Positions 43,846 to 55,170 of a stretch of 64,000 nucleotides of DNA are shown here, piece after piece. A program made the translations under genes and the position numbers. How positions within the stretch are numbered: position 1 is the first letter of the stretch; each line of letters starts with the position of its first letter. The stretch lies in NCBI GenBank assembly GCA_030144725.1, contig JASKMD010000008.1:7584110-7648109 (forward strand), given 5' to 3'. This DNA comes from Haematococcus lacustris (Eukaryota; Chlorophyta; Chlorophyceae; Chlamydomonadales; Haematococcaceae). Below the pieces are notes generated by a model. The model made no database searches, was not told the origin of the DNA, and was given only the letters and a program-made list of their open reading frames with translations.

Positions 43846-43946
43846 GGTTATGGGCCCACGTCACTTCCGTGTGCAATTCCGACATCGAAAAGTGCAGCCC
43901 GTTTGAATCAGCAGCGCTGAGGCGTGCTTCCGGTGAGCCCGTTGCA

Positions 43947-46900
43947 ATGATGGCGGTGGCTGTGCGGGAGAAGCTAGGCCAGCCCGGGGTTCGGTTTGAA
44001 AATTGGGAATTTGAGATGAAAGCGCTGCTGAGGCAGCACGGGCTCGGGGCGGTATTTAAAGCGCCTGTGGGGCTGGAGGGAAACAGTCGGCTAGGGTCGG
44101 TCTCAGCTGCGGCTGCGTCACCCGCGCGTCCGGTCGGGGTTGCGACCCCGGCCATTTCGCCAGCTGCAGCCGTGGCTGCGGCTGCGACTGCTGCTGTGGC
44201 AGCATCTCTAACACCCGAGCAAGACGAGAAAGCCCATGCCATCATCTGCAGCTCCGTTGACCCAACCAAGTACAGGGCCTTGTGCAACCGGCATGAGTCA
44301 GCAAAAGCTCTGTGGCAAGCCTTGCGTAACATGCACACCCAGCAGGTGCATGCCAGCCGTCAGCAGCTCATTATTCAGGCTGGCAGGCAGAGCATGCAGT
44401 CAGGTCAGTCAGTGCAAGAGTACTGGGCTGAGGCCCAGGACCTGCACGAGCGCATCAACTCGACCGGCGCGTATTCCGACACACTCTGTCAAGCCCTGCT
44501 GGGCCTGCCACCTGATTACCAGCAGCTTGTGCAGTCCATCCTTGAGCAGCCCCTTGATGAACCGCTCACCTTTGAGCAGATCCTCCCTAGGCTGCTCCTA
44601 AGGGAGCAGCTGCTGCAGAACAGCCAACCTCATGCGGTCGCTCTTGCAGCTCGGTCGGCTGGGGGCAGGGGTAGGCCGGGCAGCAGGGGGCAAGGAGAAG
44701 GTAGCCAGGGGCGGGGCAGAGGTCAGGCCAGGGGTCAGGCCAGGGGCGGGCGTGGGTTTCAGGGGGAGTGCTGGCAGTGCCACCAGAGGGGGCACCAAGC
44801 GCACCAGTGCCCGAACCGCCCTGTCAGCCCCACGCCGCGTTCACCCTCGCCATCATGGCGTGGGGCTCCTTCGTCCCGCTCGAGTGGGGCTGCTAGGCCT
44901 CCCACCCCGGGGCCTGGGGGGGGTGCTGCATCTGGTTGGGGCAGTTCGGCTCGTGGCCGTGACTCAAGCTCTCCCAGCCGGCACCCTGGCAGCATGTCAC
45001 GCAGCAGCATTGCTTACTCCGTTGTCTCCAAGCCCCTGCTCTTTGGAGAGTGGGTGATAGACTCTGGGTGCTCGCGGCACCTCACGCCACACCGCGAGCT
45101 GCTGCACGACTACCAGCCCCTGCATGAGCCGCACCACATTATTGTGGCCAACGGCAGCAGGATTGAGGCGCAGGGGCAGGGGGTGGTGTGCTTTGAGGGG
45201 GCTGGGGGGGCCATGCAGCTGCTGGACGTCCTGCATGTTCCCGAAGCGGACGGCAGCCTTGTCTCAGTGGGGAAGGCCACCAGGGCGGGGGGGAGTGTAC
45301 ACTTCACTCCGTTTGGCTGCTCCATCAACATGCCCGGGGCTCAGCACAGCATCAGGGGCACTCAGGTAGAGCAGGACCTGTTCCTGCTCGACAGCAAGCC
45401 AGTGCCTGTCGCCGGCGGCTTCAGCCTTGCAGCCCGCACCTGCAGCGACCCTTTGGTCCTGCATCACCGTCTGGGGCACCCGGGGTACCGCCAGCTGGCT
45501 CGGCTGCTGCGGGAGGGCATGGTGCGGGGCACCTCGGTCACTGCCGCCCAGTGTGAGGCAGCAGCTAGTGAGCTGTGCGAGCCCTGTGTCATGGGCAAGC
45601 AGACCAGCCTGGAGGCAAGGCAGCATGCGGGGCTGGGGATTACCGCTACGCGCCCGCTGATGCTGGTGCACAGCGATGTCTGTGACGTCACCGGTCAGTA
45701 CTCAGCAGCCACGCCTGATGGCATGCGCTACTTTGTCAGTCTGCTCGACGAGTTCAGCGGGCTGGTGGCTGTCGTGCTCATAAAGCACAAGTCAGACGCG
45801 CCGGCAGCCCTCCGTGACATGGTCACCCTCTTGCAGCGTCGGCTGGGGCATAAGGTTGTGTACCTGCGCACAGACCGGGGGGGGGAATACATCGGGGCTG
45901 AGACACAGCAGTGGTTGCGCAGCGAGGGTATCACGCACCAGCAGACAGCCCCCCGCACCCCCACCATGAATGGCAGCGCAGAGCGTGTCAACCGCACAAT
46001 CATGGAGTGCGTCCGTGCTATGATGCTGGCCTCTGGGGTGCCAGCCTTTTGTTGGGGTTTTGGCGTGATGGCAGCGGCGCACGTGCACAACCTGCGCCCA
46101 GTGGCAGGCAAGCCCTGCACACCCCATGAGGCCTGCTTTGGCAGCCCCCCCGACATACATCACTTGCGCGTATGGGGCTGCCCAGCTTGGGTGCACGACA
46201 GCGAGCCGAGCAGCAAGCTGGCCAGCCGGGGCATCAAAGGGGTCTTTGTGGGCTATGAGGAGGGGGGCAAGGCTTACCAAGTGTGGGCAGAGGGCCGGCT
46301 CTATGTGAGCAAAAGCGTGGTCTTTGACGAGCAAGCAGTCCTGCGCCGCTTCGCTCCCGTGCCGTGCGCACCTGCTCCCAGCAACCTGGTTGCCCCGCCA
46401 AGTGCCGTGGCGCCCAAGGGGGGGGATAGTGCAGCTGGGGAGCAGCCTGGGGAGCAGGGTGGGATGGAGCAGGGTAGGATGGGCAGTGGGGGAGGGACCC
46501 CTGCTGTCACCCCCACCGTCACCCCCGCCCGACACAGCGCAAACCGTGGCGGGGGAAGCAGCGACAGCAACAGCGGCGGTGGGGGACAAGCGGGCAGTAG
46601 GGGTGGACCCCCTGCTGCTCCAGATAGTTCAGGCGGGGATGGTGTAGGGGCAGGCTGGGCTAGCCTAGGCGGGGCTGGCGGTTTGGGCAGCTCACGGGGG
46701 ATGGAGACTGGCACCCCTGACACCGTGCCCGCGTTGCGCCCAGCTCTTGTGCCACCCGAGCGGCGCCGTTCTGAGCGCGTGCGCAAGCGCGTGGAATTCC
46801 CCGACTTCGTCACTTTGTGCTACTCCGCTCGATACGAAAGCAACAGCAGCAGTGGCAGTGAGCGGGAGGGTGATGGGAGCAGGGGGAGCAGGGGGAGCTC

Positions 46901-48385
46901 TGGGGGTGCTGCCAGCCAACCTGCTGAGCCTCGCTCCTTCAGTGAGGCCATGTCTAGGCCCGATGCTGAGGAGTGGGGCCGTGCCATGGATGCTGAGATG
47001 GCCAGCCAGCACGCCAATCAGACTTGGGTGCTGGTCAGCAGGCAGCCTGGCATGTCGGTCTTGCCAGGCCGCTGGGTCCTAAAAGTCAAGTGGGGCTCAG
47101 ACGGCAGCATTGTCAAGTACAAGGCTCGCTGGGTGGTGAAGGGGTTTAGGCAGCGGGATGGGGTGGACTACTTTGAGGACGCTGTCTTTGCCCCCGTGGT
47201 CATGCACACGACCCAGCGCCTTATCTTTGCCTTGGCAGTGCAGAGGGGCTGGGGCCTTTGGCAGATTGACTTCAAAACGGCCTTCCTTAACAGCAAGCTC
47301 ACAGACTCAGACCCGCAGATCTTTGTTGAGCAGCCAGAGGGGTATGAGGTGGGCAGGGGGCTGGTGTGCCAGCTGCAGCGCACAGTGTATGGCCTCAAGC
47401 AGGCCCCTCGGGCCTGGTATCTGTGCCTGCGCGAGCAGCTGGAGCAGATCGGGTTCCGGGCTTCAGCAGCAGACCCCAGCCTGTTCAGCCTGCGCACAAG
47501 CAGCGGAAGCGCGGTGCACATGCTCGTGTACGTCGACGACTGCATCCTTGCCAGCGCAGACGAGGCAGCGGTGCAAGAGCCGGCATCTTGCGCCTGACGC
47601 AGCAGCAGTACATCGAGCAGCTGCTGCAGCGCTTTGGTCTGGCAGAGTGCAACCCCCGCTTGCTGCCTCTCTCCCCTGGCACGCAGCTGTTGAAGCAGGG
47701 TGAGCAGCTCAGCGAGCAGCACACGCTGCGCTACCGCGAGCTAGTGGGCGGCCTGCTGTGGCTGTCCACCTGCACGCGCCCCGACATTGCTTTCGCAGTG
47801 GGCCAGCTTACGCGCTACATGCAGGCGCCCACGCGGGAGCATGAGCAGGCAGCGCAGGGGGTTCTGCGGTATCTCAGGGGCACAGCGGGGCAAGGGTTGG
47901 TCTTCAGGGGCAGCTGCAGTGGGGAGCTGGTGGGGTTCTGCGACAGCGACTACGCCAGCTGCAAGCAGTCTCGGCGCAGCACCACAAGCTATGTCTTCAT
48001 CCTGTCCGGTGCCACCGTGTCAGTGCGCAGCAAGCTGCAAACCACCGTGGCCACCTCCACCACTGAAGCCGAGTACCAGGCCGCTGCTGACGCCACCAGG
48101 GAAGCGCTGTTCTTGCGCAAGCTGCTGCATGAGCTCTGTGCAGTCACTGGCCCAATCCCCATCCTGTGCGACAGTCAGGGTGCGGTAGCCCTGGTGAAGA
48201 ACCCAGTGGAGTCGCAGCGCAGCAAGCACATCGCCGTCATGCACCACATGGCGCGTGAGCGTGTGTGGCGTGGCGAGGTGGAGTTCTCTTACTGCCCCAC
48301 GGCGGACATGGTGGCTGATGCGCTTACCAAGGCGCTGCCTGGCCCCAAGTTCGTGTCGTGCAAGGCTGGCATGGGCGTAGGCTAA
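43947..48385 (+). pseudogene. Copia Gag-Pol polyprotein, internally deleted
   Basis: The start is taken at 43947, since the frame upstream of it lies partly in the LTR. Order: Gag; CCHC knuckle CWQCHQRGHQAHQC; protease WVIDSGCSRHLT; pre-integrase LHHRLGHPGYRQL; integrase with SDVCDVTG, LRTDRGGEY and NGSAERVNRT (D, D, E); then an acidic/Gly linker; reverse transcriptase with IDFKTAFLNS, YGLKQAPRAWY and MLVYVDDCILA; RNase H with FCDSDYASCKQSRRSTTSY and TTEAEYQA. At about 47577 the frame shifts: roughly 30-35 residues expected between YVDD and LRLTQQQYIEQLL are missing, and RNase H continues in another frame to 48385. This deletion separates reverse transcriptase from RNase H, so this copy is non-autonomous. 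Confidence 0.92.
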
Positions 48386-48600
48386 GCTAGTTTGAGCTCT
48401 GTGCTCTGACCGTGTGGAGCCCGTTCGGTGCTTTCCTGCTTGTGCCTGTCTTGGCACGTGCCTGCCTGCGTCTGTCCGTCTGCACGCATGAGCTACCTGT
48501 ACACTATGCTTTCTTTGTCTTCATGCATCTGTACTTGTGCATCTTCTGTTGACGCTTAGCGCTTTAGCTTCCTGCTTTGCTGGCCTGGCCTGAGGGGGAG

Positions 48601-48855
48601 TGTTGTGGGGAACAGGCCTAGGCCACCCGCAGCCGTCTCTGACCTAAGTGTGATGTAGTGTGAGACGGTGTACTTAAGCTGTGCCTTGGGCTTGCGATGG
48701 TGGGCATTGACGTGCCCCCTTCGCAGGTATGGTGGTCGCTCTTGCAATGGCACATAGGGCATCCGACGTGGCAGCCATAGTGCACCGCTATGCATTTGTA
48801 CTTGTTCTTAGATCGTGGACTCTTTTGTAATGGGCATTGACGTGCCCCCTTCGCA
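48601..48855 (+). repeat. 3' LTR of copia element
   Basis: 255 bp, nearly identical to the 5' LTR (one c/t difference near 48691), followed by CGGCA. Confidence 0.95.
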
Positions 48856-50256
48856 CGGCATTACGCGGCAGGCCCAGGCGACCAAGACGTGGCTGGCCAA
48901 GGTGAAGCCGCAGCTCACAGCCCTGTCGCGGGTCAGCAGCAAGCCCAGCTCGCTGGCCTCGTACCGGCGGTTCGCCGACACCGTCTTGGCGACGTACGAT
49001 GCCATGTGGGCCGAGGTCTCCAAGCCACGCTGGGCCAACGCCAAGTTCAGGCTGTACTGTGGCAAGATGCGCGTGGTGGCTTCGTTCTGGGCCAAGGTAA
49101 GGCCCAGTAGCAGCTAGTCACGAGCTAGGCAGCTCACCTGACCAGCTGATGTTGCTCCTGTTGCTGCCTCTGTTGCTGCTGGTATACCCGACCTTACACA
49201 TGTGTGCCACTGTGTGCTGTACCATGTGTGGATGCAGGTCAAGAAGCAGGCACAGAAGCGGTGGCCGGACCGCATCCTGGCCCTGGCCTATGGGGCAGCT
49301 AGCTTCAGCGGCAGCGGCAGCATTGGCTGCAGGGGTGTCCCAGTCAGCAGCAATTCGGGGCAGGGCGTGTGGTGCTGGTGGATGAGTTCCGCACAAGCCG
49401 GGTCAGCTCAGCCTACAGCCACCCCAGTGAGGCCTTGCCTGGGCAGCCGCCTAAGTCCTTCAGGTGAGAGGGTCAGTGGGGGAGGGCCAGGGTAGTGCTT
49501 GGAGGTGGTGGAGTGAAGGCGGCTTGGTAGGGTCAAGATTGGGAAGGTAAGGAAAAATCTTACAAATGTGCATTGCCCCATGTATCCATGCAGGTGGCTG
49601 CGACCAGTGTACAGCGAGGCGAAGCGTTCCCAAGTTAGGGGCTTGATGAGCTCAACAAGCTACAACATCAGGTAAGCAATGACCAGACAATGCACATGTA
49701 CATGGCTGCAACATATCCCACATGAGGTGAGTTTTCAGGTAGTTGGGAACGCCTGAAGGTGACACATGACATGGCACATGACTTGACTTCATGCATCTCC
49801 CACACCATGTGCAGGTTCTACGACCGGGACGTCTCAGCCGCGCTGAACATCCGCCGCTGTGCAGTCGGCCCAGGCCCACGCCCCACCGAGCTGTGCTACT
49901 GGGATGGCCGCCCAGCCATGCCAAAGCCAGGCCGGCCAGGCCAGGAGTGGGTGTACTTGCGTGACAAGGCCCTGTTGCGTAAGTGGCGGCGCAAGTGGCG
50001 GCAATAGCCAGCTACAGCAAGACAATCCAAGAAAACAAGATATCAAACCCCTCACAAAGGGGATGTGTGTGAGTGAGAGCTATAGAGTAGGGTAGAGCTC
50101 TTGCTAGTAGTAGCCTGGAGGCACACACACCAGAAGGCTGAGCTGAAGTGGGCGTTAGGCACACTGTCAGTAGCCTTTACAACAACGATCTCGCAGCCTG
50201 TGTTTGATTACAACTCATGCATTATTTTGGTGTTGCATGAGGGCTGTAGGGATTTA

Positions 50257-52604
50257 CGGCGCGTTTCCTATGCACGGAGAAAAAGATAAAAGAGATCGGA
50301 GAGAGAAAGAGAAAAAGAGAGAAAGAGAAGAGAGAAAGAGATCAACCGCCAGCCCATGTCCCTCTAACTGCCGCCAACGGTCCGGATCTCTTCTCTCCCG
50401 TTTCCAATGCGCGGAGATAGAGACGAATAACTCTCCTAGAGTGAGCTCCATTTCATCTCTTTTTCTCCGCTAGCGTCTCCCCGGCCGACCCCCCCAGGAG
50501 AAAAAGAGATGTGACCGAGAGATGTGACCTTTTGCACCGGAGCCGCCGTGAGAGCTGGGTTAGGCTGGGCGACATCATGTTTCTCCAGGGCATCGCCGTG
50601 ACGCCCCAACGTCCCGTTGCCGCACCTTCGCCACTAAAGCCACAGGAGCAGCTGACGAGGAAGGATTCCCAGGAGATTGTGCTTGTCCGTGTAGTTATGG
50701 CAATAGGGAAAAATACAAACAAAAACTTCGGTAGCAACTGGGACAGCATTAGCACCAGCGTTTGGCCCTGATACGCCCAAGGAGGCTACACAGAGGGACG
50801 CGTTCTTTGTGCCTGGTACACAGTACCCTTAGTGTCCCTGTTGCCTGGGTACACAGTACCCTTAGTGTTACAGTGACAGTACCCTCAGTGTACAACAGAA
50901 GACACACCTTTGTGACAGTTGTGTTACATCAACCCATAGCTGCAAACAAAACAACCGCATCACGAATGTCCCTACCCTCTTGCAGAGCTGCAGCTGGCAC
51001 TTGTCCACGGTGTGCCGGATGAGGGAACTGCCGTTGGGCCTCATGCAACCTACGATTGAAATCTGCCACAGCTTCACCCAAGACCTCATCCCTACGCAGC
51101 AAATCATCAGGATTCATGGGCTGCACACCTCGCATGACGCAGATGTTGTGCAGCAGGAAGCACGCCATGATGACATACGGAGCAGTATCAACCTCTGTGC
51201 GCAAGCCGTGATGCAAGCACTGAAACCTAGCCTTCACCTGCCCAAAGGCCCTCTCAATCACATTGCGTGTGGATGCATGCTTCCTATTGTATGTGCGTTG
51301 GCCCTGATCACGTGCCTCTGTTGTCCTGATGGCTGGCAAGATGTACCTGCGTGGGGGGTAGGCTGAATCTGCACAAATCATGTATGGCACCATCCTTCCC
51401 CCAATACGCCTTGCCCCACGCTCAAAGGCCTGTGTGATAGGGCTGGCAGGGTTCAACAAATGTTCCCACAACCCCGTGCGCTGGAGCACGTAGTAGTCAT
51501 GGCACCTGCCTGGAAACCCTGCCAAGACATCACAAAACACCCCCCGGTGGTCACAAACACCATGCACGTTCATGGAGTTGAACCCCTTATAATTGTAGTA
51601 ATCATGGCCAGTTCCCGGGGGCTTACGCAGTAGACGGACCTGTGTACCGTCCATGGCCAACACCACTTGTGGCATACCCACCCGCACGCCCCATCGGTAC
51701 TCCACAAACCTACTAAAACCATCAGCATACTCAGCCCACGCCTCATCAGACTGGGGCAATACCATCTTACCTGCCAGGGTAGATTGGATAACCATGGACA
51801 CATTGCGAACACAGCGGCTGACGGAGGTCTTGCTGCACCCCCATCTCCCACCAATCAGGCTGAATGTCCCTCCTTTAGCAAAGTAGCTGAGAGCGATAGC
51901 CAGCTGTTCCTCAACTGGGAGGTAGTCCCTCCTCAAGCATTGCCTTTGCAGCAAACGGTCTCCACTGATTGCCTCCAAGACCAGGTAGAACACCTCTCTG
52001 CACAACACAAAGCAAGTGCAAGAATGCCATTGGGGTCAAGTACATGGCGCCACTGTTGCATTCTGCACATAGATGCTGCGCGTGCTTACGTGCTGCTAGT
52101 GCATGAGTAGTGTGTAGTGCTTGCGTGTGTGTGCTGAGAAGATGCACCTTGTAACGTGGAACTCCTCAGGGTAGCGGTCGTCCAGGCAATCACGCACTGT
52201 GCGATAATATGCCTTGTAATTGCGTGGACGCTTCCAATACACCGAGGTCCTTACGTACGGTCGTCTACAAAAAAGCCATTGACGATTGCTTATGCCGGCT
52301 GGCTTGCATCGGATGCCTGCTTGCTTGCTTACCGGCGACCAAGGAGGGCAAAGGCCCGCGTGTTTGCCAGCAGGTTCTGGTAGAAGAATTCTCGAAGACG
52401 TTGGCTGTTATCACTACTTCCGCTATCACCGCTGCTGCTACTGCTATCCATGTTGCTGGGCAGCTCGTGTGTAGGTCAATGAAGGCGTTGGCGGCGGACT
52501 TCCATGCATCTCTTTTCTCTTTTCTCCGTCCATTGGAAACGCGTTTGAATTCATGCACATGGGCGATCTCTTTTCTCTTTTCTCCGTCCATTGGAAACGC
52601 GCCC
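50257..52604 (-). mobile_element. PIF/Harbinger transposon
   Basis: The ends are inverted repeats of about 40 bp beginning ggcgcgtttcc and continuing into cggagaaaa and a purine run. Extra copies of the end lie inside: 50395-50425 and 52508-52543. The flanks are TTA on the left and TTC on the right, near the 3-bp TWA duplication expected but not exact. One transposase gene is carried on the minus strand. The second Myb-like ORF common in this superfamily was not found. Confidence 0.82.
50929..52451 (-). CDS. PIF/Harbinger DDE transposase, three exons, apparently intact
   Basis: Minus-strand exons are 52451-52333, 52264-52148 and 51997-50929. Introns of 68 and 150 bp are GT-AG and total coding length is 1305 nt, giving 434 residues with no stop. 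The N-terminal Ser/Asp-rich head is followed by YWKRPRNYKAYYRTVRDCL and the splice-made EEFHVTREVFYLVLEAI. Then comes a helix-turn-helix (GGRWGCSKTSVSRCV) and the DDE_4 core: LAMDGTQVRL (Asp), AGFPGRCHDYYVL (Asp), NVIERAFGQVKARF (Glu). The transposase cuts at the element ends and inserts at TWA targets. The start at 52451 is the first ATG in frame after the right terminal repeat. Confidence 0.9.
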
Positions 52605-53150
52605 TTCAACTTGTGCACTGATACTAGAACAAGCTAAGCAAAATGCGAAACAAACGTTATTTGTCTTCCAGCCATGCAGCCGAGCTGAATGTGTAGTGTT
52701 TAGGACACACAGTGTGTAGTGACAGGAACTCATGTGATAGAACTGGCGATTGATTCAGTTCAGCTAGTTAATCGCTCACTGTGTTAACGTCGGGGCCCGC
52801 GAGCTGGGATGATGCGCCCGGGGTGGATCAGCGCCCCACCAAGCCGCGAGCTTGCCTCCGTGTCGCGACACTGCCCTCCGACAGCAGCCACCGGCCCCAC
52901 ACCGCTCCACATCAACCAGCGGCTCCGCGAACTAGAGCATGTACGAATAATGGAAGTTCAAGCTGGCAAGTTGCGGCTGGCCCCGGTGGCCTGGCGGCCA
53001 AGTCCCCCGCTCGGCAGGGCATGACCGGCCTGAGGCAAGGGCAAAGTGTTAGGACTAGCACCTTCACTGGTAGGTTCGCCCCGAAGGTACACCCGCATAG
53101 CTTTACCTCGTTTTGCAGCTGACCAGACAGGTGGCCTCGCCCAGGGTGGT
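52605..53150. other. No gene seen
   Basis: This is about 550 bp between the Harbinger element and the fold-back region. Short frames only, no domains. Confidence 0.35.
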
Positions 53151-54259
53151 AGGTAGGGCACGACTGTTAACGTTAACATCCTGATGTTTGGGCCTGTTAA
53201 CGTGGGTTAACAAATCGTTAACGTAACGTTAACACCTTGAGCCTAACACCCTGACGACCCGGAGTGCGATGGAGGTTTACTAGAGGTCTATACACGAATA
53301 CAACAAAGAACGCTCCCGACATCTATAGAGCCAGCAATGGGCTTCGTTGAGAACCGTGGGCTAGTATGAGCTGAGAGGTAGCGGTGCGCCGGCGTGCAAG
53401 CCTCTGAGCCGCTGAGCAAGCAGCCGAGCAAGCCGCGCAGCCATTGTTGTCCTTTTGTTGCTGCGTGATGTTCGATACGGCCAATGGTCAGGTCCCACAA
53501 GGTCAGGTAAAATGGCTCGATAAAATGTACCGTCACTTTTTGACGCGTATACTGAACTCCAAGAGGTCAAACCGCGACGCCCCGCTGCGGCGTGCAGCTC
53601 CGCAGCTTGGCCTGCGAGGGACGGGCTAAAGTCAACTTTGCCCCCCTCCGCGGTATCCTGGCACCAGTGACTCCTTGCACCCTAACGGTAGTGCACTTGC
53701 ATACAATAACGCCGCAGCAACGAGCGAGGTAGAGCGGCCACTAGTCGGTCGGTCGGCGTACCGGGATGGGGTGCCGTCATGCAAATCTGCAGTGCTATTT
53801 TTGAGATCGATTTGCTGCTTGTTGCTGCTACGTAACCGTCTGGTTTCTGCGCCCTAGCTTTGAAGTATGCTCATAGCTCCCATTAGAAGCTATTGCAGTG
53901 TATTACATCTGCCCTGCGCAGCTTGGGAAACTCCTGGAACTACGGTGCGTAGAAGTCTTATTTCTAGGCAGGAAGTGCATCAAACGCCGTGCTGACCTCC
54001 TTCATAGATGCAAGAGGTGTGCCTCGAGCATCTCTACCTTGCCCGATAGCGTTATCCTTGGGATTGACACCCATAGATACACCAGACATACCTACCATGC
54101 TCATGTCTGATTTACTCCATTATCTCGCGCTCATCAGGCTGCGACGAAGGTAGAGATTGTTCAGGTTCTTCCAAGCTACCACCAGCGTTCATCAGCGGCA
54201 CAAATGATGCAGATTTGCGGCCATTTTTAGCAATGGGCCGACGCAGTCAGCGTAGTAAG

Positions 54260-54332
54260 AATAGGAAGGATAGGAAAGCATAGGACAGCAGAGGATAGCA
54301 GAGGATAGCATAGGAAAGCCTAAGAAAGCATA
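54260..54332 (+). repeat. Imperfect tandem agcataggaa repeats
   Basis: Short units of ataggaaagc / agcagaggat type are repeated about seven times and end exactly at the left end of the TIR element. Confidence 0.8.
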
Positions 54333-55170
54333 GGCCCTGTTCGCACTCGATTCGTTTTTCGATATTCGATGTCGTTGACGGTTGACTGGCTAACTGCCTC
54401 TTTTTTTTTTGCGCTGGCATCGCTGATGGGCGGCTACTAGTTTTAGGAGCAACCTTAATTGGGACGCAGTAGCGGTTGAATTAGCTGGGTGCCGCTGGGT
54501 GTCTGTGGCCGCTGCGTCTGATCCTGCGGGGCCTGGAACAAATGTAGCAACCGCGCAGGCTGCTGCTTCGTCGGCACAGCCTGCAGTGCCAAAGTCCCAG
54601 GCTGGCCTTGCAGTGCCAACGTTGGCGACGCCTGCGTCCGATTCTGCGGGGCCTGCAACATCGGAAACAGCTGGGCGGGCTGCAGCTGCGTTGGCACGGC
54701 TTGCTGCGCCTGGGGCTGAAAGGCTTGCATAGGCTGGCCCTGCCGTGCCAGCATCGGCGACGTTTGCGTCTGAGCTCGCGCGTGTAAGAGGAGACGCAGT
54801 TGGGCTGCTGCATTTGTCGCAGCGGACTTCCATGTACGGCTACCCTGCTTAAAAGATTCCTTCACCTGACCCAACGGCCCGTCATTCTACATCATTCTAA
54901 CCTCGGTTCAAACGCGGCGGAAAGGAGGCTAGAATGATGTAGAATGACGGGCGGGTACTTTCGTTAAAGTGCAAGAACCGACGAAACCGACCGCCCCTCG
55001 CCGTCTCCTTTGGGGCTGCTGAGCAGCGCCCCTGACTGCTGTGAATGCGTAATCTAATCGTGCAGGGTCACAACGAGCAGGGACGCAGCCAGTGGCCCTA
55101 AACGCGATAAAGTGCGTCGGTTAGGCGAGAAAAACGAAAAATGAAAAACGAATCGAGTGCGAACAGGGCC
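54333..55170. mobile_element. Non-autonomous TIR element (MITE-like, 838 bp)
   Basis: Perfect 28-bp terminal inverted repeats (54333-54360 and 55143-55170) start ggccctgttcgcactcgatt. ATA flanks both sides (54330-54332 and 55171-55173), a 3-bp duplication. The GGCCCTGTT start and 3-bp duplication resemble PIF/Harbinger, but the target is not the usual TTA/TAA. The interior holds another near-perfect 26-bp inverted repeat (54878-54903 and 54926-54951) and an Ala-rich low-complexity stretch without a credible gene. Confidence 0.88.
54878..54951. repeat. Internal hairpin of the TIR element
   Basis: The 26-bp arms containing cgtcattctacatcattcta are inverted with one mismatch across a 22-bp loop. 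Confidence 0.93.

Larger units (their letters stand above)
43591..48855 (+). mobile_element. Ty1/copia LTR retrotransposon
   Basis: This 5265-bp element has two 255-bp LTRs (43591-43845 and 48601-48855), a perfect 5-bp target duplication CGGCA (43586-43590 and 48856-48860), and a gagggggag purine tract just before the 3' LTR. LTRs differ by about one base where compared, so insertion is recent. It carries a single Gag-Pol frame in copia order. It sits in sense orientation inside exon 2 of the Fanzor-like gene. Confidence 0.96.
41811..50007 (+). pseudogene. Fanzor/TnpB-like (OMEGA-type) nuclease gene, full length but broken
   Basis: Exons are 41811-43085, 43251-43590 continued at 48861-49096, 49238-49463, 49594-49671 and 49815-50007. 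Junctions are GT-AG in phase, and the product would be about 782 residues. The N-terminus MAKKKRRTVPRP looks like a nuclear signal. A long helical N-terminal half follows. RuvC-I has HLHAEWLGVDPGKTNMAT, RuvC-II VVLVDEFRTSRVSS, and RuvC-III FYDRDVSAALNIRR, the three-part layout of TnpB and eukaryotic Fanzor nucleases. The four zinc-ribbon Cys expected after RTS are absent. Two lesions are seen: a Ty1/copia element in exon 2, and a 1-nt loss within 49322-49366 (summed exon length is one short of a multiple of three). Fanzors cut DNA guided by an RNA; activity here is not expected. Confidence 0.85.

Noticed and set aside
43827..43946. Copia Gag start at the first ATG of the frame (43827)
   Set aside because: It lies in the LTR and leader. 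The conserved-looking Gag begins at 43947 (MMAVAVREKLG).
52265..52618. 117-codon minus-strand frame upstream of the Harbinger transposase
   Set aside because: It is in a different frame from the exon 52451-52333 that splices correctly. It translates terminal repeats and intron.
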